From NCBI GenBank assembly GCA_938003835.1, contig CALKXJ010000013.1:1-64000 (forward strand): DNA of 64,000 nucleotides, written 5' to 3'. The translations under genes were made by a program, and so were the position numbers. Source of the stretch: an uncultured Bryobacteraceae bacterium (GTDB lineage Bacteria > Acidobacteriota > Terriglobia > Bryobacterales > Bryobacteraceae). How positions within the stretch are numbered: position 1 is the stretch's first letter; each line of letters begins with the position of its first letter. The notes beneath the pieces were generated by a model. It was not told the origin of the DNA, ran no database searches, and saw nothing but the letters and a program-made list of their open reading frames with translations. Positions 42,176 through 52,088 of the stretch are shown piece by piece.

Positions 42176-43579
42176 TCAAGCCAGGATATCTCTCACCACC
42201 CGACCGCCGACATCGGTGAGCCGGAAGTCTCGCCCCTGGAAGCGGTAGGTCAATTTGGTGTGGTCGATGCCCAGCAGGTGGAGCATCGTCGCATGCAGGT
42301 CATGGACGTGGACCGGGTCCTCGACGGCGTTGTAGCCGAATTCGTCGGTGGCCCCGTAGGTGAAGCCCTTCTTGACGCCGCCGCCGGCCAGCCACATGGA
42401 AAAACCTTTGATGTGGTGATCCCGGCCCGTGCCCTGGGCCATCGGCGTCCGGCCGAACTCGCCGCCCCAGATGATCAGCGTGTCTTCCAACAGGCCGCGC
42501 TGCGCCAGGTCCTTGACCAGCGCGGCGGTCGGCCGGTCGACCAGCCGGGTCACCGTCACCAGGCCCTGTTTGATCTCACCGTGATGGTCCCAGCCGCGAT
42601 GGTAAAGATGGATGAATCGCACCCCTCTTTCGGCCAGCCGCCGCGCCAGTAGGCAGTTGGCCGCGTAGCTGCCGTCCACGCTCTCCACGCCGTACATCTC
42701 GAGGATGTGTTTCGGCTCGTTGCGCAGGTCGACCAGATCGGGCACGCTCATTTGCATGCGGAAAGCCAGCTCGTACTGCGCAATGCGCGTGGCGATCTCC
42801 GGATCTTCCATCATTTCAGCCTGCGCCCGGTTGAGGTCGGCGACCGCCTGGATCAGCTCCCTTTGCGCTTCCCGGTCCACTCCCTTCGGATTGCGGACGT
42901 AGGAGACCGGCTCGGCGCCGGAGTTGAAGCGCACCCCCTGGTACTTGCTGGGAAGGAATCCGCAGTGCCACTGCCGTGCCGAGATGGGCTGGTCCTGGCC
43001 GCCCCCCTGCGAGGTCAGCACCACGAAGCCGGGCAGATCCTCGGCCTCACTCCCTAACCCGTAGGTGATCCAGGCGCCCATGCTCGGCCGTCCCGCGATG
43101 GCCGTGCCGGTGTTCATGAACGTATGAGCGGTGTCGTGGTTGATCTGCTCGGTCTGCATCGAGCGGATCAGGCAGAACTCGTCAGCGATGGAGCCGATAT
43201 GAGGGAGCAGCTCGGAGGCCTCCAGGCCGCATTTGCCGTAGCGGCGGAAGCCGTGCTGCGGCCCGAGGATCCTAAGCTCCTGGCCCTGAAGCTGCGCGAT
43301 CTGCTGGCCGCGAGTCACCGACTCCGGCATCGGCTGGCCGTGCCGTTTGGCGAGCTCCGGCTTGGGGTCGAACAGCTCCAGGTGCGAAGGCCCCCCTGCC
43401 ATACACAGAAAGATCACGCGCTTCGCTCTGGGAGCGAAGTTGGGGAAACCGCTCACCCCAGGCGGCAGAGCCAGCAGCTTCGGTTCGACCAAAGAAGCCA
43501 GGGCGAGGCTGCCCAGGCCCATCGAGGCACGCCCCAGGAAGGCGCGCCGGGTCAGTAGGTACGGCGATTCGATCTTCAT
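42176..43579 (-). CDS. DUF1501 domain-containing exported protein
   Basis: 467 residues with a twin-arginine signal (RRAFLGRASMGLGSLALAS). DUF1501 proteins are alkaline-phosphatase/sulfatase-fold relatives of unknown activity. The block DTLIIWGGEFGRTP with GRDHH, and LCMAGGPSHLELFDPKPEL near the start, are signature segments. It follows 11 bases after the PSD1 cytochrome gene in the same operon, a pairing repeated many times in Planctomycetes and Acidobacteria genomes. Joint action on an unknown, possibly sulfated or polymeric substrate outside the cytoplasm is inferred. Confidence 0.9.
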   Translation of the reverse strand: MKIESPYLLTRRAFLGRASMGLGSLALASLVEPKLLALPPGVSGFPNFAPRAKRVIFLCMAGGPSHLELFDPKPELAKRHGQPMPESVTRGQQIAQLQGQELRILGPQHGFRRYGKCGLEASELLPHIGSIADEFCLIRSMQTEQINHDTAHTFMNTGTAIAGRPSMGAWITYGLGSEAEDLPGFVVLTSQGGGQDQPISARQWHCGFLPSKYQGVRFNSGAEPVSYVRNPKGVDREAQRELIQAVADLNRAQAEMMEDPEIATRIAQYELAFRMQMSVPDLVDLRNEPKHILEMYGVESVDGSYAANCLLARRLAERGVRFIHLYHRGWDHHGEIKQGLVTVTRLVDRPTAALVKDLAQRGLLEDTLIIWGGEFGRTPMAQGTGRDHHIKGFSMWLAGGGVKKGFTYGATDEFGYNAVEDPVHVHDLHATMLHLLGIDHTKLTYRFQGRDFRLTDVGGRVVRDILA

Positions 43580-43590
43580 AGCTCCCCTCC

Positions 43591-46542
43591 TCAGTACCGC
43601 GTGATGAATTCGTGTTTATTGAACAGCGCCCGGCTGACGCCGGTCCAGGCAGCCAGCTCTCGCTGGTCAAGGTCGCCCCCCACACGCGCCATGCCGACCG
43701 TGAGCAACTGGCCTGCCGCGCCGCGGTTTCGCCGGAAGTGAGCCCGCTGGCTCGCGTATAGCCGTTGCAGGATGGCGCGTTCCTGCGCGGTTGGCAATCG
43801 GGAGAAAGCCTCTCGGAAAGCGAAATCGATCCGCTCGTCCACGGTCGCGCCGCCGTTGCGCAGTATCCGTTCGGCGAAAACGCGGGCGGCCTCGACGAAG
43901 CTCGGGTCGTTGAGCAGTACCAGGGCCTGAAGCGGCGTGTTGGAGACCGGCCGCTCCGCCGTGCACTCCTCGCGCGGCGTGGCGTCGAAGGCGATGAGCG
44001 CCGGGTGCGGGAAGGTGCGTTGCCGGTGCGTGTAGAGCCCGCGGCGGTACTGGTTCTCGTTCCAGTCGGGCACGTACTCGCGCTTCGGGAAGTTCAGCTC
44101 CCGGTAGTAACCCTCCGGTTGGTAGGGTTTCGCACTGGGGCCGCCGATCTTCGTGTTCAGCAGGCCGCTGACAGCGAGTGCGGTGTCGCGGACGAACTCG
44201 GCCTCCAGGCGCGTCACGGCCTGGCGTGCATGGTAGCGATTGTAGGGGTCGGCTTCCTTAAGTTTCGGCGTGGGCTGGCTGGAGCGCCGGTAGGTGGCCG
44301 ACAGCACCATCGTGCGCACCATGTGCTTGATGTCCCAGCCGCTGTCCATGAACTCGACGGCCAGCCAGTCGAGCAGCTCCGGATTGACCGGCGGCTCGCC
44401 TTGGGAGCCAAGGTCATCCAGAGTTTTCGAGATCCCGGTTCCGAAGAACATCTTCCACAAGCGGTTGACCACCACCCGTGCGGTCAACGGGTTGTCGCGG
44501 TCCACCAGCCAATTGGCCAGATCCAGGCGCGTCGGCCGCCCGGAGGCGCTCAACGGCTTGAGAAAGTGCGGAACCTGCGGCTCGACGATCTCCCCGGAGT
44601 CGTCCATCCAGTTGCCGCGCGGCAGAATGCGGGTCAGGCGCGGTGGGGCGGCCCGAGTGACGAGACATTCGCTGCCCGAGTCGAGCAGCTGCTGCCGCCT
44701 GCGCTCGAGCGCGCGGAGGGCCTGCCAGTGCGCGTTGCCCTGCGTGTAAGCGCGAAAGTAGGTTCGGAGGCGCACCGGATGCTCGAAATCCGCAGCCGGG
44801 GGAACCAGCTCCGGGAAGTCGGCGCCGCTCACCGAAACGCGAAAGTGGCCGAGCACCTGCCGGCTAGCCCAGCCCTCGTATTTGAGCCGCAGGCGGAGCC
44901 GGTCGCCGGGCCGGGTCTCGAGGGGCTTTCCGAGAACGAACATCGCCTGCTCGACATTGCGCCGCAGCCCCCCGTTGGCGCCCCAGCCCGTATGGTCGTT
45001 TCCATCCAGAGCGTAGCGGGCCGGATGCGCCGGATCGACGCCGTCGGAGATGCCGAGAGCAAACTCCAGCGGGATGAGCTTGTTGCCGCGGACGAGCTCT
45101 CCTTCGACTTTGGTGACGAGAAAACTGCAATCCCCGCCCGTGAGCTCCTCGGGAGCCAGCGCCTCGATGCGGACCGCGGTGAGGCGTCCCCGGCCGAGCT
45201 CGAGCTCCACCGTGTGCAGATCGCGCGAAGGCATGCGCCCCGATGCCAGGAAAGCCCCCTCCTCCGTGCGCCGAAATTGCAGCCCGCTGGCCGCCGTGAC
45301 CTTGCCGCGGCGGAGCCTCCGCCACTCCGTATTGCGGGCGCGCAGCCAATCGGCAAACTGGGCGAGTGCGGCCTCCGTTTCAGCGAGCTTGCCTTCGCCT
45401 TGACGCCGGAGCGCGGCCAGCTCGCTTTCGATGCGCTCCAGCTCGCTTTCTCGTCCGACCGGCGGCGTCTGGATGCGCGGGCCGAAATCGCCATGGCCGT
45501 TGTAGACGCCCCGCTCTTCGATATCGGCAAAGAAGGCCTTGAGCTGATAGAAGTCGCGGGCGGTGAACGGGTCGAATTTGTGGTCGTGGCACTCGGCGCA
45601 GCCGACGGTCGAGCCCAACCAGACGCTGCCGGTGGTCCGGACTCTGTCGGCGGCATAAATGGCCAGATACTCCTTCGCCTGCGCACCGCCTTCGTTGGTC
45701 ATTCGGTTGAGGCGGTTATAAGCGCTCGCCACGAGCTGCTCGCGGCCGGCGCCGGGCAACAGGTCGCCGCCCAGTTGCTCCCGGGTGAAGACATCAAACG
45801 GTTTATTGGAGTTAAAGGCCCGAATCACATAATCGCGGTACGGATGGACGCTGACCGGCACATCGCTGTGGAAGCCCACCGTGTCCGCGTAGCGAACCAG
45901 ATCAAGCCACCAGACCGCCATGCGCTCCCCGTAGGCGGGTGAAGCCAGATAGCGCTCCACCAGCTTCTCGTAGGCCTTCGGGTCCGGATCCTCCACAAAG
46001 GCGCGGACCTCCTCCCAGGAGGGCGGCAGGCCGCGCAGGTCGAAGCTCAATCGCCGGATGAGCGTCCGGCGGTCGGCCTCTCCGACGGGTTTTAGCCCCC
46101 TCTCCTCGAGCTTCTTGTTCACCAGGTAGTCGACGCCTTCGGGTCCCGGAGGCGCTGGCGGCCGCTCGGGCCGGATATAGGCCCAGTGCGGCTCGTAGGG
46201 CGCCCCCTGAGCGATCCATTGCTCGAGCAGCTCCTTCTGGCGTTCAGTGAGAGCCTTGTGGGAGGAGATGGGCGGCATGCGCAGCGCCGGTTTCGGCGAG
46301 CGGATGCGCTGGAGCAGTTTGCTCGCCAGCGGGTCGCCCGGGCGGATGGCGCCTTTGGCGATGGCCTCTTCGCGCACGTCGAGCCGCAAGCCCGCCATGC
46401 GCGTGTTCTTGTCCGGGCCGTGGCATGCGAAGCAGTTCTCAGAGAGAATCGGCCGGATGTCGCGGTTGAACCGTAGCTCGGCGTGCGCGGTCCAGACCCC
46501 GGCCAATCCCAACGATATCAACACAGACGCACGGCTCCGCAT
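43591..46542 (-). CDS. PSD1 and planctomycete cytochrome c domain protein (DUF1549/DUF1553)
   Basis: Exported 983-residue protein. A signal peptide (SVLISLGLAGVWTAHA) is followed by a planctomycete-type cytochrome c domain with CFACH as the heme site, then DUF1549 (from about residue 130), a second CAECHDHKFDP motif, a coiled-coil and beta-rich middle, and DUF1553 (last 270 residues, with TARVVVNRLWKMFFGTGI). An oxidative role on polymers has been suggested for the family; activity is unproven. The ATG at 46542 has GGAGGGACC upstream; an earlier ATG 36 bases away lacks it. First gene of the operon with DUF1501. Confidence 0.9.
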   Translation of the reverse strand: MRSRASVLISLGLAGVWTAHAELRFNRDIRPILSENCFACHGPDKNTRMAGLRLDVREEAIAKGAIRPGDPLASKLLQRIRSPKPALRMPPISSHKALTERQKELLEQWIAQGAPYEPHWAYIRPERPPAPPGPEGVDYLVNKKLEERGLKPVGEADRRTLIRRLSFDLRGLPPSWEEVRAFVEDPDPKAYEKLVERYLASPAYGERMAVWWLDLVRYADTVGFHSDVPVSVHPYRDYVIRAFNSNKPFDVFTREQLGGDLLPGAGREQLVASAYNRLNRMTNEGGAQAKEYLAIYAADRVRTTGSVWLGSTVGCAECHDHKFDPFTARDFYQLKAFFADIEERGVYNGHGDFGPRIQTPPVGRESELERIESELAALRRQGEGKLAETEAALAQFADWLRARNTEWRRLRRGKVTAASGLQFRRTEEGAFLASGRMPSRDLHTVELELGRGRLTAVRIEALAPEELTGGDCSFLVTKVEGELVRGNKLIPLEFALGISDGVDPAHPARYALDGNDHTGWGANGGLRRNVEQAMFVLGKPLETRPGDRLRLRLKYEGWASRQVLGHFRVSVSGADFPELVPPAADFEHPVRLRTYFRAYTQGNAHWQALRALERRRQQLLDSGSECLVTRAAPPRLTRILPRGNWMDDSGEIVEPQVPHFLKPLSASGRPTRLDLANWLVDRDNPLTARVVVNRLWKMFFGTGISKTLDDLGSQGEPPVNPELLDWLAVEFMDSGWDIKHMVRTMVLSATYRRSSQPTPKLKEADPYNRYHARQAVTRLEAEFVRDTALAVSGLLNTKIGGPSAKPYQPEGYYRELNFPKREYVPDWNENQYRRGLYTHRQRTFPHPALIAFDATPREECTAERPVSNTPLQALVLLNDPSFVEAARVFAERILRNGGATVDERIDFAFREAFSRLPTAQERAILQRLYASQRAHFRRNRGAAGQLLTVGMARVGGDLDQRELAAWTGVSRALFNKHEFITRY

Positions 46543-46580
46543 CGAGGTCCCTCCGGGGAATTGCCCAGATTTTTCCACAT

Positions 46581-46589
46581 TTTATATCA
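46581..46589 (-). promoter_or_regulatory. Extended -10 box of the PSD1-DUF1501 operon
   Basis: TG-A-TATAAA on the minus strand, giving a leader of about 32 bases with GGAGGG before the ATG at 46542. Confidence 0.5.
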
Positions 46590-46625
46590 CCTGAAGGCCG
46601 GCACGCGGTCGAGAGGGCGGCCGGT

Positions 46626-46634
46626 TGTTAGAAT
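46626..46634 (+). promoter_or_regulatory. Candidate -10 box of the prpBCD operon
   Basis: TTGT-TAGAAT (TAGAAT at 46629-46634), an extended -10, with CGGAGGG a few bases before the TTG start of prpB. The intergenic region is shared with the divergent PSD1 operon. Confidence 0.45.
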
Positions 46635-46655
46635 TATTGGATTCGGAGGGAAAGT

Positions 46656-47555
46656 TTGCCCAGCTCACAGAAGAGCATCAGCGCCGGCGCGCGCCTGCGG
46701 GCGGCTCTCGCCGCCGAACGCCCCTTGCAGATCCCGGGGGCGGTGAACGCCTACTGCGCACGGCTCGCCGAGCGCGCCGGTTTCCGGGCGCTATATCTGT
46801 CCGGCGCCGGCGTGGCCAACGCCTCACTCGGGCTGCCGGACCTGGCGCTGACGACCTTGAGCGAGGTCGTTGAGGACCTGCGGCGGATCACCGGAGCGAC
46901 AAATCTGCCAGTTTTGGTCGATGCCGACACCGGCTGGGGATCCCCCTTGATGGTGGCGCGGGCGGTGCGGGAACTCGAGCGCGCGGGCGCTGCCGGCTGC
47001 CACCTTGAGGATCAGATCCCGGCCAAGCGCTGCGGGCATCGTCCGGGCAAGGTCCTCGCGCCGGTCCGGGAGATGGTAAGCCGTCTCGAGGCGGCCGCTC
47101 AGGCCCGGCAGGATGAAGATTTCCTGATCGTGGCGCGCACCGACGCGCTGGCGGTGGAGGGTCTGGAGGCCGCGCTCGAGCGCGCGCGGCGTTACATCGA
47201 GGCCGGCGCCGAGATGATCTTTCTCGAGGCTGCCGCCTCGCTCGACGAGTTCCGGCGGGCAGCCGAACTCGGCGTGCCGATCCTGGCCAACCTGACCGAA
47301 TTCGGGCGCACGCCGCTGTTTACGCTCCCGGAGTTGCGGTCGGCCGGGGTGGCCGCCCTCATCTATCCGCTTTCGGCGTTTCGCGCGATGAGCCGCGCCG
47401 CCGAGCGCGTCTTTGAGGCGATTCGCTCTGATGGCACCCAGCTCGGCGTGCTCGACATGATGCAGACGCGCCAGGAGCTGTACGCGGTGCTCGGCTATCG
47501 CGAATGGGAAGAACAGCTCGATCGATTTCTTCAACAGGCAGAGACGGAGGGGTAA
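46656..47555 (+). CDS. prpB: 2-methylisocitrate lyase
   Basis: Splits 2-methylisocitrate into pyruvate and succinate, the last step of the 2-methylcitrate cycle for propionyl-CoA. The 299 residues carry the isocitrate-lyase-superfamily active site AKRCGHRPGK with Cys126, the metal motif VDADTGWG and HLEDQ. The start is a TTG placed six bases after a GGAGGG; no ATG fits. It is followed without gap by prpC. Confidence 0.92.
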   Translation: MPSSQKSISAGARLRAALAAERPLQIPGAVNAYCARLAERAGFRALYLSGAGVANASLGLPDLALTTLSEVVEDLRRITGATNLPVLVDADTGWGSPLMVARAVRELERAGAAGCHLEDQIPAKRCGHRPGKVLAPVREMVSRLEAAAQARQDEDFLIVARTDALAVEGLEAALERARRYIEAGAEMIFLEAAASLDEFRRAAELGVPILANLTEFGRTPLFTLPELRSAGVAALIYPLSAFRAMSRAAERVFEAIRSDGTQLGVLDMMQTRQELYAVLGYREWEEQLDRFLQQAETEG

Positions 47556-48710
47556 ATGGGTACCGGTGAGGCGACGGTGAAGACAGTGGGCGGCAAGTCC
47601 TCCGGCGGGGGCTTGCGCGGCCAGACGGTGGGCCAGACGGCCATCGCCACTGTGGGCAAGGCGGGGCGCGGGCTCACCTATCGCGGCTACGACATCGAGA
47701 CGCTGGCCGAGAAGGCGCGCTTCGAGGAGGTGGCCTATCTGCTGCTTTACGGGAAGCTGCCGGCGGCCGGCGAGCTGGCCTGGTATCAGGAGCGGCTGCG
47801 CGGCCTGCGCGGCTTGCCCGCGGCTTTGCGTGAGGTGCTCGAGCGCATCCCGGCGTCGGCCCATCCCATGGACGTGATGCGCACAGGCTGCTCCATGCTC
47901 GGGGTGCTTGAGCCCGAGGGCGACTTTGCGCGCCAGCGCGATGTCGCAGACCGCCTGCTGGCCGTCTTTCCTTCGATCCTGTGCTACTGGTGGCGCTTCG
48001 CCACAGCCGGCGAGCGCATCGAGGTGGAGACCGCGGACGCATCGATCGCAGGTCATTTGCTCCGCATGTTGCACGGGCGCGAGCCGAAGCCGCTGCACGT
48101 CGAGGCGATGAACGCCTCTCTGATTCTCTATGCCGAGCACGAATTCAACGCCTCCACCTTCGCTTGCCGGGTATGCGCCTCGACGCTTTCCGACTTCTAT
48201 TCGGCCGTCTGCGCCGGCATCGGCACCCTGCGCGGCCCGCTCCACGGCGGCGCCAACGAAGCCGCCATGGCGCTCATCGAGCGGTTCGCCACGCCGGAAG
48301 AGGCTCGCGAAGGCGTGCGCCAGATGCTGGCCCGCAAAGAGCGAATCATGGGCTTCGGCCATGCCGTCTACCGCGAGCGCGACCCGCGCAACGCCGTCAT
48401 CAAGAGTTGGGCGCGGCGGCTCTCGGAAGCGGCCGGCGACACCAGACTCTTCGACATCTCCGAGGCGATCGAGACGCTCATGTGGGAGGAGAAACGCCTG
48501 TTCGCCAACCTGGACTTCTTCAGCGCCACGGCCTACCACATGATGGGCGTGCCCACGCCGCTGTTCACGCCGCTGTTTGTCGTCTCGCGCATCACCGGCT
48601 GGTCGGCGCACATTGTCGAACAGCGGGCCAACAACGTTCTCATCCGGCCGAGCGCCGACTATGTTGGGCCGGACCGCCGCGAGTGGGTGCCGATCGAAGC
48701 GCGTTCCTAG
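47556..48710 (+). CDS. prpC: 2-methylcitrate synthase
   Basis: Condenses propionyl-CoA with oxaloacetate. The 384 residues form a short-type citrate synthase with GLTYRGYDI near residue 38, catalytic His regions [34 protein letters not shown], and [15 protein letters not shown]. Context with prpB and prpD and the short type favour methylcitrate over citrate synthase. The ATG follows the prpB stop directly. Confidence 0.92.
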   Translation: MGTGEATVKTVGGKSSGGGLRGQTVGQTAIATVGKAGRGLTYRGYDIETLAEKARFEEVAYLLLYGKLPAAGELAWYQERLRGLRGLPAALREVLERIPASAHPMDVMRTGCSMLGVLEPEGDFARQRDVADRLLAVFPSILCYWWRFATAGERIEVETADASIAGHLLRMLHGREPKPLHVEAMNASLILYAEHEFNASTFACRVCASTLSDFYSAVCAGIGTLRGPLHGGANEAAMALIERFATPEEAREGVRQMLARKERIMGFGHAVYRERDPRNAVIKSWARRLSEAAGDTRLFDISEAIETLMWEEKRLFANLDFFSATAYHMMGVPTPLFTPLFVVSRITGWSAHIVEQRANNVLIRPSADYVGPDRREWVPIEARS

Positions 48711-48720
48711 GGAGCTCGCC

Positions 48721-50169
48721 GTGGCTGTCGCCCAACTGAAGGATGCGCGCCGGCCGGAGCCGGACCGGCTGCTGGTGGAGATCGCCGAATACGTGACGGG
48801 CTTCGATGCCACCGCGAGCGAGACGGCGATGGCGACGGCGCGGTGGACCCTGCTCGACTCGCTCGGCTGCGCCATGCTGGCCCTCGGATTTCCGGCCTGC
48901 ACGAAGCTGCTCGGCCCGGTGGTGCCGGGGGCGGTGATGCCGGGCGGCGCGCGAGTGCCGGGAACCGCTTGGGAGCTCGATCCGGTCCGCGCCGCCTTCA
49001 ATCTCGGCGTGATGATCCGCTGGCTCGACTATAACGACACCTGGCTGGCAGCCGAGTGGGGCCACCCGTCGGATAACTTTGGCGGTCTGCTCACGCTGGC
49101 CGATTACCTCAGCCGCGGTGCCGCACGTCGCCGGCCGCCGCTCACCGTCCGCGACCTGCTGGCCTGGGCGATCAAGGCTTACGAAATCCAGGGCGTGCTG
49201 GCGCTCGAAAACAGCTTCAACCGCGTCGGGCTCGACCACGTCCTGCTGGTCCGCGTGGCGACGGCGGCCACGGCCACGGCGATGCTCGGAGGTACGCGCG
49301 AGGACGTCATCAATGCAATCTCCAACGCCTGGCTCGACGGCGGCGCGCTGCGCACCTACCGGCATGCGCCGAACACCGGCTCGCGCAAAAGCTGGGCCGC
49401 CGGCGACGCCACCAGCCGCGGCGTCTGGCTGGCCCTGAACAGCCTGCGCGGCGAGATGGGTTACCCGTCGGCGCTCTCGGCTCCCCGCTGGGGCTTCCAG
49501 GACGCGCTCTATCGCGGCGGTGAGATCCGCCTCGGGCGCCCGCTCGCCGCCTACGTCATGGAGAACGTGCTTTTCAAGATCGCCTACCCGGCCGAATTCC
49601 ACGCCCAGACCGCGGTCGAGGCGGCCCTCCGGCTTCACGGGCAGGTAGCTGGGCGCCTGGGCGAGATCGAGCGGATCGTCATCGAAACGCAGGAGGCGGC
49701 CCTGCGCATCATCGACAAGACCGGGCCGCTCGCCAACCCCGCCGACCGTGACCACTGCCTCCAGTACATGACGGCGGTGGCTTTGCTGCGCGGCCGGCTC
49801 GAGGCGCAGGACTACGAAGACGAGTCCGCCGCCGATCCGCGGATCGACGCGCTTCGCGCGCTCATGGAGGTGCGCGAGAACCCGCGCTTCAGTCGAGACT
49901 ATCTCGATCCGGAAAAGCGCTCCATCGCCAATGCCGTTCAGGTATTTTTCCGCGACGGCGCCGCGACCGAGCGCATCGAGATCGAATACCCGCTGGGCCA
50001 CCGGCGCCGGCGCCGAGAAGCGCTGCCGTTGCTCCGGGACAAGTTCGCCCGCGCCGTGCGCGCGCGCCTTGCGCCGCGGCGGGCCGAGGCGATTCTCGAG
50101 CTGGCGGACGAGTCGGCGCGCCTGGAGACGATGCCGGTGGATGAGTTCGTCGAGCTGTGGGTGATTTAA
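48721..50169 (+). CDS. prpD: 2-methylcitrate dehydratase
   Basis: Dehydrates 2-methylcitrate to 2-methyl-cis-aconitate without a cluster. At 482 residues it has PrpD length and blocks: [42 protein letters not shown] and [12 protein letters not shown]. It starts at a GTG with GGGAG upstream, 10 bases after prpC, and completes a contiguous prpBCD operon. No acnD/prpF is present, which fits the PrpD route. Confidence 0.92.
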   Translation: MAVAQLKDARRPEPDRLLVEIAEYVTGFDATASETAMATARWTLLDSLGCAMLALGFPACTKLLGPVVPGAVMPGGARVPGTAWELDPVRAAFNLGVMIRWLDYNDTWLAAEWGHPSDNFGGLLTLADYLSRGAARRRPPLTVRDLLAWAIKAYEIQGVLALENSFNRVGLDHVLLVRVATAATATAMLGGTREDVINAISNAWLDGGALRTYRHAPNTGSRKSWAAGDATSRGVWLALNSLRGEMGYPSALSAPRWGFQDALYRGGEIRLGRPLAAYVMENVLFKIAYPAEFHAQTAVEAALRLHGQVAGRLGEIERIVIETQEAALRIIDKTGPLANPADRDHCLQYMTAVALLRGRLEAQDYEDESAADPRIDALRALMEVRENPRFSRDYLDPEKRSIANAVQVFFRDGAATERIEIEYPLGHRRRRREALPLLRDKFARAVRARLAPRRAEAILELADESARLETMPVDEFVELWVI

Positions 50170-50182
50170 GCGGGCTCCGGGC

Positions 50183-50431
50183 TCACTCGTAGGGCGGCCG
50201 CACGAGGACGAACTCGAAGCGCTCCGGATCGAGCCCCCGGCCGCGAAGGTCGGCGACGCATTCGGCGACGCTCGCCCCCACGGCCTCGATCCGCCGCAGG
50301 GGCAACCGCAGCGGATCGTAAATCTCCAGGGCGATCCACTGGCCGACGATCGCGTTATGCTCGTCCAGCGTCAGGCGCTCGGGCTCGCGTCCGATGAGAG
50401 TTTTCGGGTCAAAGGCGGTCGATCGGGGCAT
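50183..50431 (-). CDS. Small conserved hypothetical protein
   Basis: 82 residues, not recognised. LTLDEHNAIVGQWIALEIYD followed by GASVAECVADLRGRG and FEFVLVRPP suggests one small alpha/beta fold, perhaps related to short DUF5678-like proteins. No signal peptide. It is convergent with prpD (13-base gap) and lies 21 bases after the next minus-strand gene, so it may belong to the sigma-factor operon. Confidence 0.55.
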   Translation of the reverse strand: MPRSTAFDPKTLIGREPERLTLDEHNAIVGQWIALEIYDPLRLPLRRIEAVGASVAECVADLRGRGLDPERFEFVLVRPPYE

Positions 50432-50452
50432 CTTCGAACCACCGATTCTAGC

Positions 50453-51547
50453 CTAAAACCGGTTGAGCTCGTCGATGAGGGCTTCCAGTCCCCGCTTGCG
50501 GTAGAGATTGGCCAGGCGTTGTTCCTCGGGGGAAGGGCCGACTAGGCGGTCCAGGCGCTCCTCGGCCAGATGGTGGCGGCTCGGAACCCAGAGCTCGCCG
50601 TCGTCGAACTCGACGCGGCTGACAAAACCCTTCATCGCCTCGACCGCCACGGGACGGGAGAAACGGAGCGTCGTGTCGGTGCTCACCTGCGCCGTCTCGC
50701 CGGGTCGCAACTTGAGCTCCGCGGGCACCGATCCGGCCAGGTATTCCCTCCCCAGACGGTCCTCAAGAATCCAGCCGATCTCGAAGTAGCGCACGGCGCG
50801 GCCGGAGCGGTTCCGGACCTCGAGCGCGGCATCGCGCGCCTCCTGCGGTCCGATTAGCGCAGCGCCGGCGAGCGGTTCGATGGGCGCGTCCGGCCATCGC
50901 AGGAAGGCGAATTCGACCCGGCGGCCTGAGGCGAGCGCGGTGGCGCGGCCCCGGCGGCTCACCTGCACGTCGAGCGACGGCCGGTCGGCCTCGCGCGCCA
51001 GCGACGCCAGGATCTCCTCCCGCAAGCCCTCCGGACCGCGCGCCGCCAGCACGCTCTTGAAGTAGCGGCGGTCACGCCGGGCCTCGATCTCCCAGGCGGT
51101 CATCGTGCGCCGCGAGTTGAGCCGGTCGGGCCCGTAGAAGGTCAGGTCGTCAAACAGCACGCCGTCCAGCTCCACGCGCACCAGCGGCCCGGGGCCGGTC
51201 TGGAGGGGGCGGAGCAGGCGCAAATCGATGCGCACGGGAAAGGTCTCGCCGGGAGCGACGTTAAGGCTTGGCACGCTCACGCTGGCCTTGCCCCCGGGAG
51301 TCACCTCCTGCGCCAGCACGACCAGGGTGATGCCGCGGATCGGCGCCGCGCCCGAGTTGCGCAACCGCAGCGTCGTGCGCAGGTCGACGACGAGCGCCCC
51401 GCCGCGCGGGCTTGCCTCGGAAGCTCCCCAGTCGGCCGACACCACCGTCACGGGGGACTCGGCGGGGAAATCCACGCGGAGGGTCTGCGGTGCGGCTGCC
51501 GCCGCCAGAAAGAGCGCCGCCGAAATGAGCCTACTCCACATAGACAT
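50453..51547 (-). CDS. Exported hypothetical protein in the ECF sigma operon
   Basis: 364 residues with a signal peptide (ISAALFLAAAAAPQ). Two stretches look like immunoglobulin-like beta domains: one near residues 35-130 (TLRLRNSGAAPIRGITLVVL) and another near 225-300 (LEVRNRSGRAVRYFEIGWIL). The C-terminus is helical. Function is unknown. Its start overlaps the anti-sigma gene by 17 bases, so it is the third gene of the operon and is probably under the control of that sigma factor, or monitored by it. Confidence 0.65.
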   Translation of the reverse strand: MSMWSRLISAALFLAAAAAPQTLRVDFPAESPVTVVSADWGASEASPRGGALVVDLRTTLRLRNSGAAPIRGITLVVLAQEVTPGGKASVSVPSLNVAPGETFPVRIDLRLLRPLQTGPGPLVRVELDGVLFDDLTFYGPDRLNSRRTMTAWEIEARRDRRYFKSVLAARGPEGLREEILASLAREADRPSLDVQVSRRGRATALASGRRVEFAFLRWPDAPIEPLAGAALIGPQEARDAALEVRNRSGRAVRYFEIGWILEDRLGREYLAGSVPAELKLRPGETAQVSTDTTLRFSRPVAVEAMKGFVSRVEFDDGELWVPSRHHLAEERLDRLVGPSPEEQRLANLYRKRGLEALIDELNRF

Positions 51548-52088
51548 GGTTCACCGTAACCAGGCCCGTCTCCTCGTCGACGAAACGGGCGGTCATGGCG
51601 CCTTCGGCGCTGGCCGAGACCATCACCGGCGCCGCGGCCGGATTGAGCAGCGTCAGCGAGCCCTCCAGCTCACGAATCTGGATCCCCTCAGAAGTGGATT
51701 CCACCAGGGGCGCCTCCACTCGCGGGACCCTCGGGTGAGGCAGGTGCAGCCACCAACCTCCCACGATGACGATCGCGATCGATGCCACGGCGGCCGCCAC
51801 GCGCCACCGGATGCGGTTCGCGGCCCGCTCGGGCTTCGAGACGCACTCGCCCGCCTCCAGCCCGAGCTGGATGTTGGCCCGCATCTCGGCCGCCGCGCGC
51901 TCCCAATCGAAACCGGCGGGCAGTTCCGCGGCAGCCTCGCGAAACGTGGCCGCGGCGCGGCGGTAGGCTTCTACCTCCCGCCGGCATCTCTCGCACGAGC
52001 CGAGATGCCATCCGAGCCGCCAGCTCCTCCACCAGGCGAGATCCCCGCCGGCAAACAAGGCCAGGACGGCTGCCCTAGGATGCCTCAT
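51531..52088 (-). CDS. Anti-sigma factor, zinc-finger (zf-HC2) type
   Basis: 185-residue membrane protein. The N-terminal zinc motif is HLGSCERC (His-x3-Cys-x2-Cys), the ZAS fold that binds sigma. A single transmembrane helix (VAAAVASIAIVIVGGWWL) follows and a periplasmic domain of about 70 residues ends the protein. It is expected to hold the sigma factor encoded just upstream inactive until a signal arrives. The ATG at 52088 overlaps the sigma stop by 4 bases; a reading extended to 52745 only shadows the sigma gene. Confidence 0.8.
   Translation of the reverse strand: MRHPRAAVLALFAGGDLAWWRSWRLGWHLGSCERCRREVEAYRRAAATFREAAAELPAGFDWERAAAEMRANIQLGLEAGECVSKPERAANRIRWRVAAAVASIAIVIVGGWWLHLPHPRVPRVEAPLVESTSEGIQIRELEGSLTLLNPAAAPVMVSASAEGAMTARFVDEETGLVTVNHVYVE

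Noticed and set aside
43765-45942. 725-codon plus-strand open frame opposite PSD1
   Set aside because: Shadow of the PSD1 gene, Arg/Ala/Gln-rich and motif-free.
46824-49001. 725-codon minus-strand open frame across prpB and prpC
   Set aside because: The plus-strand genes are well-conserved enzymes in an operon; the minus frame has no domain.
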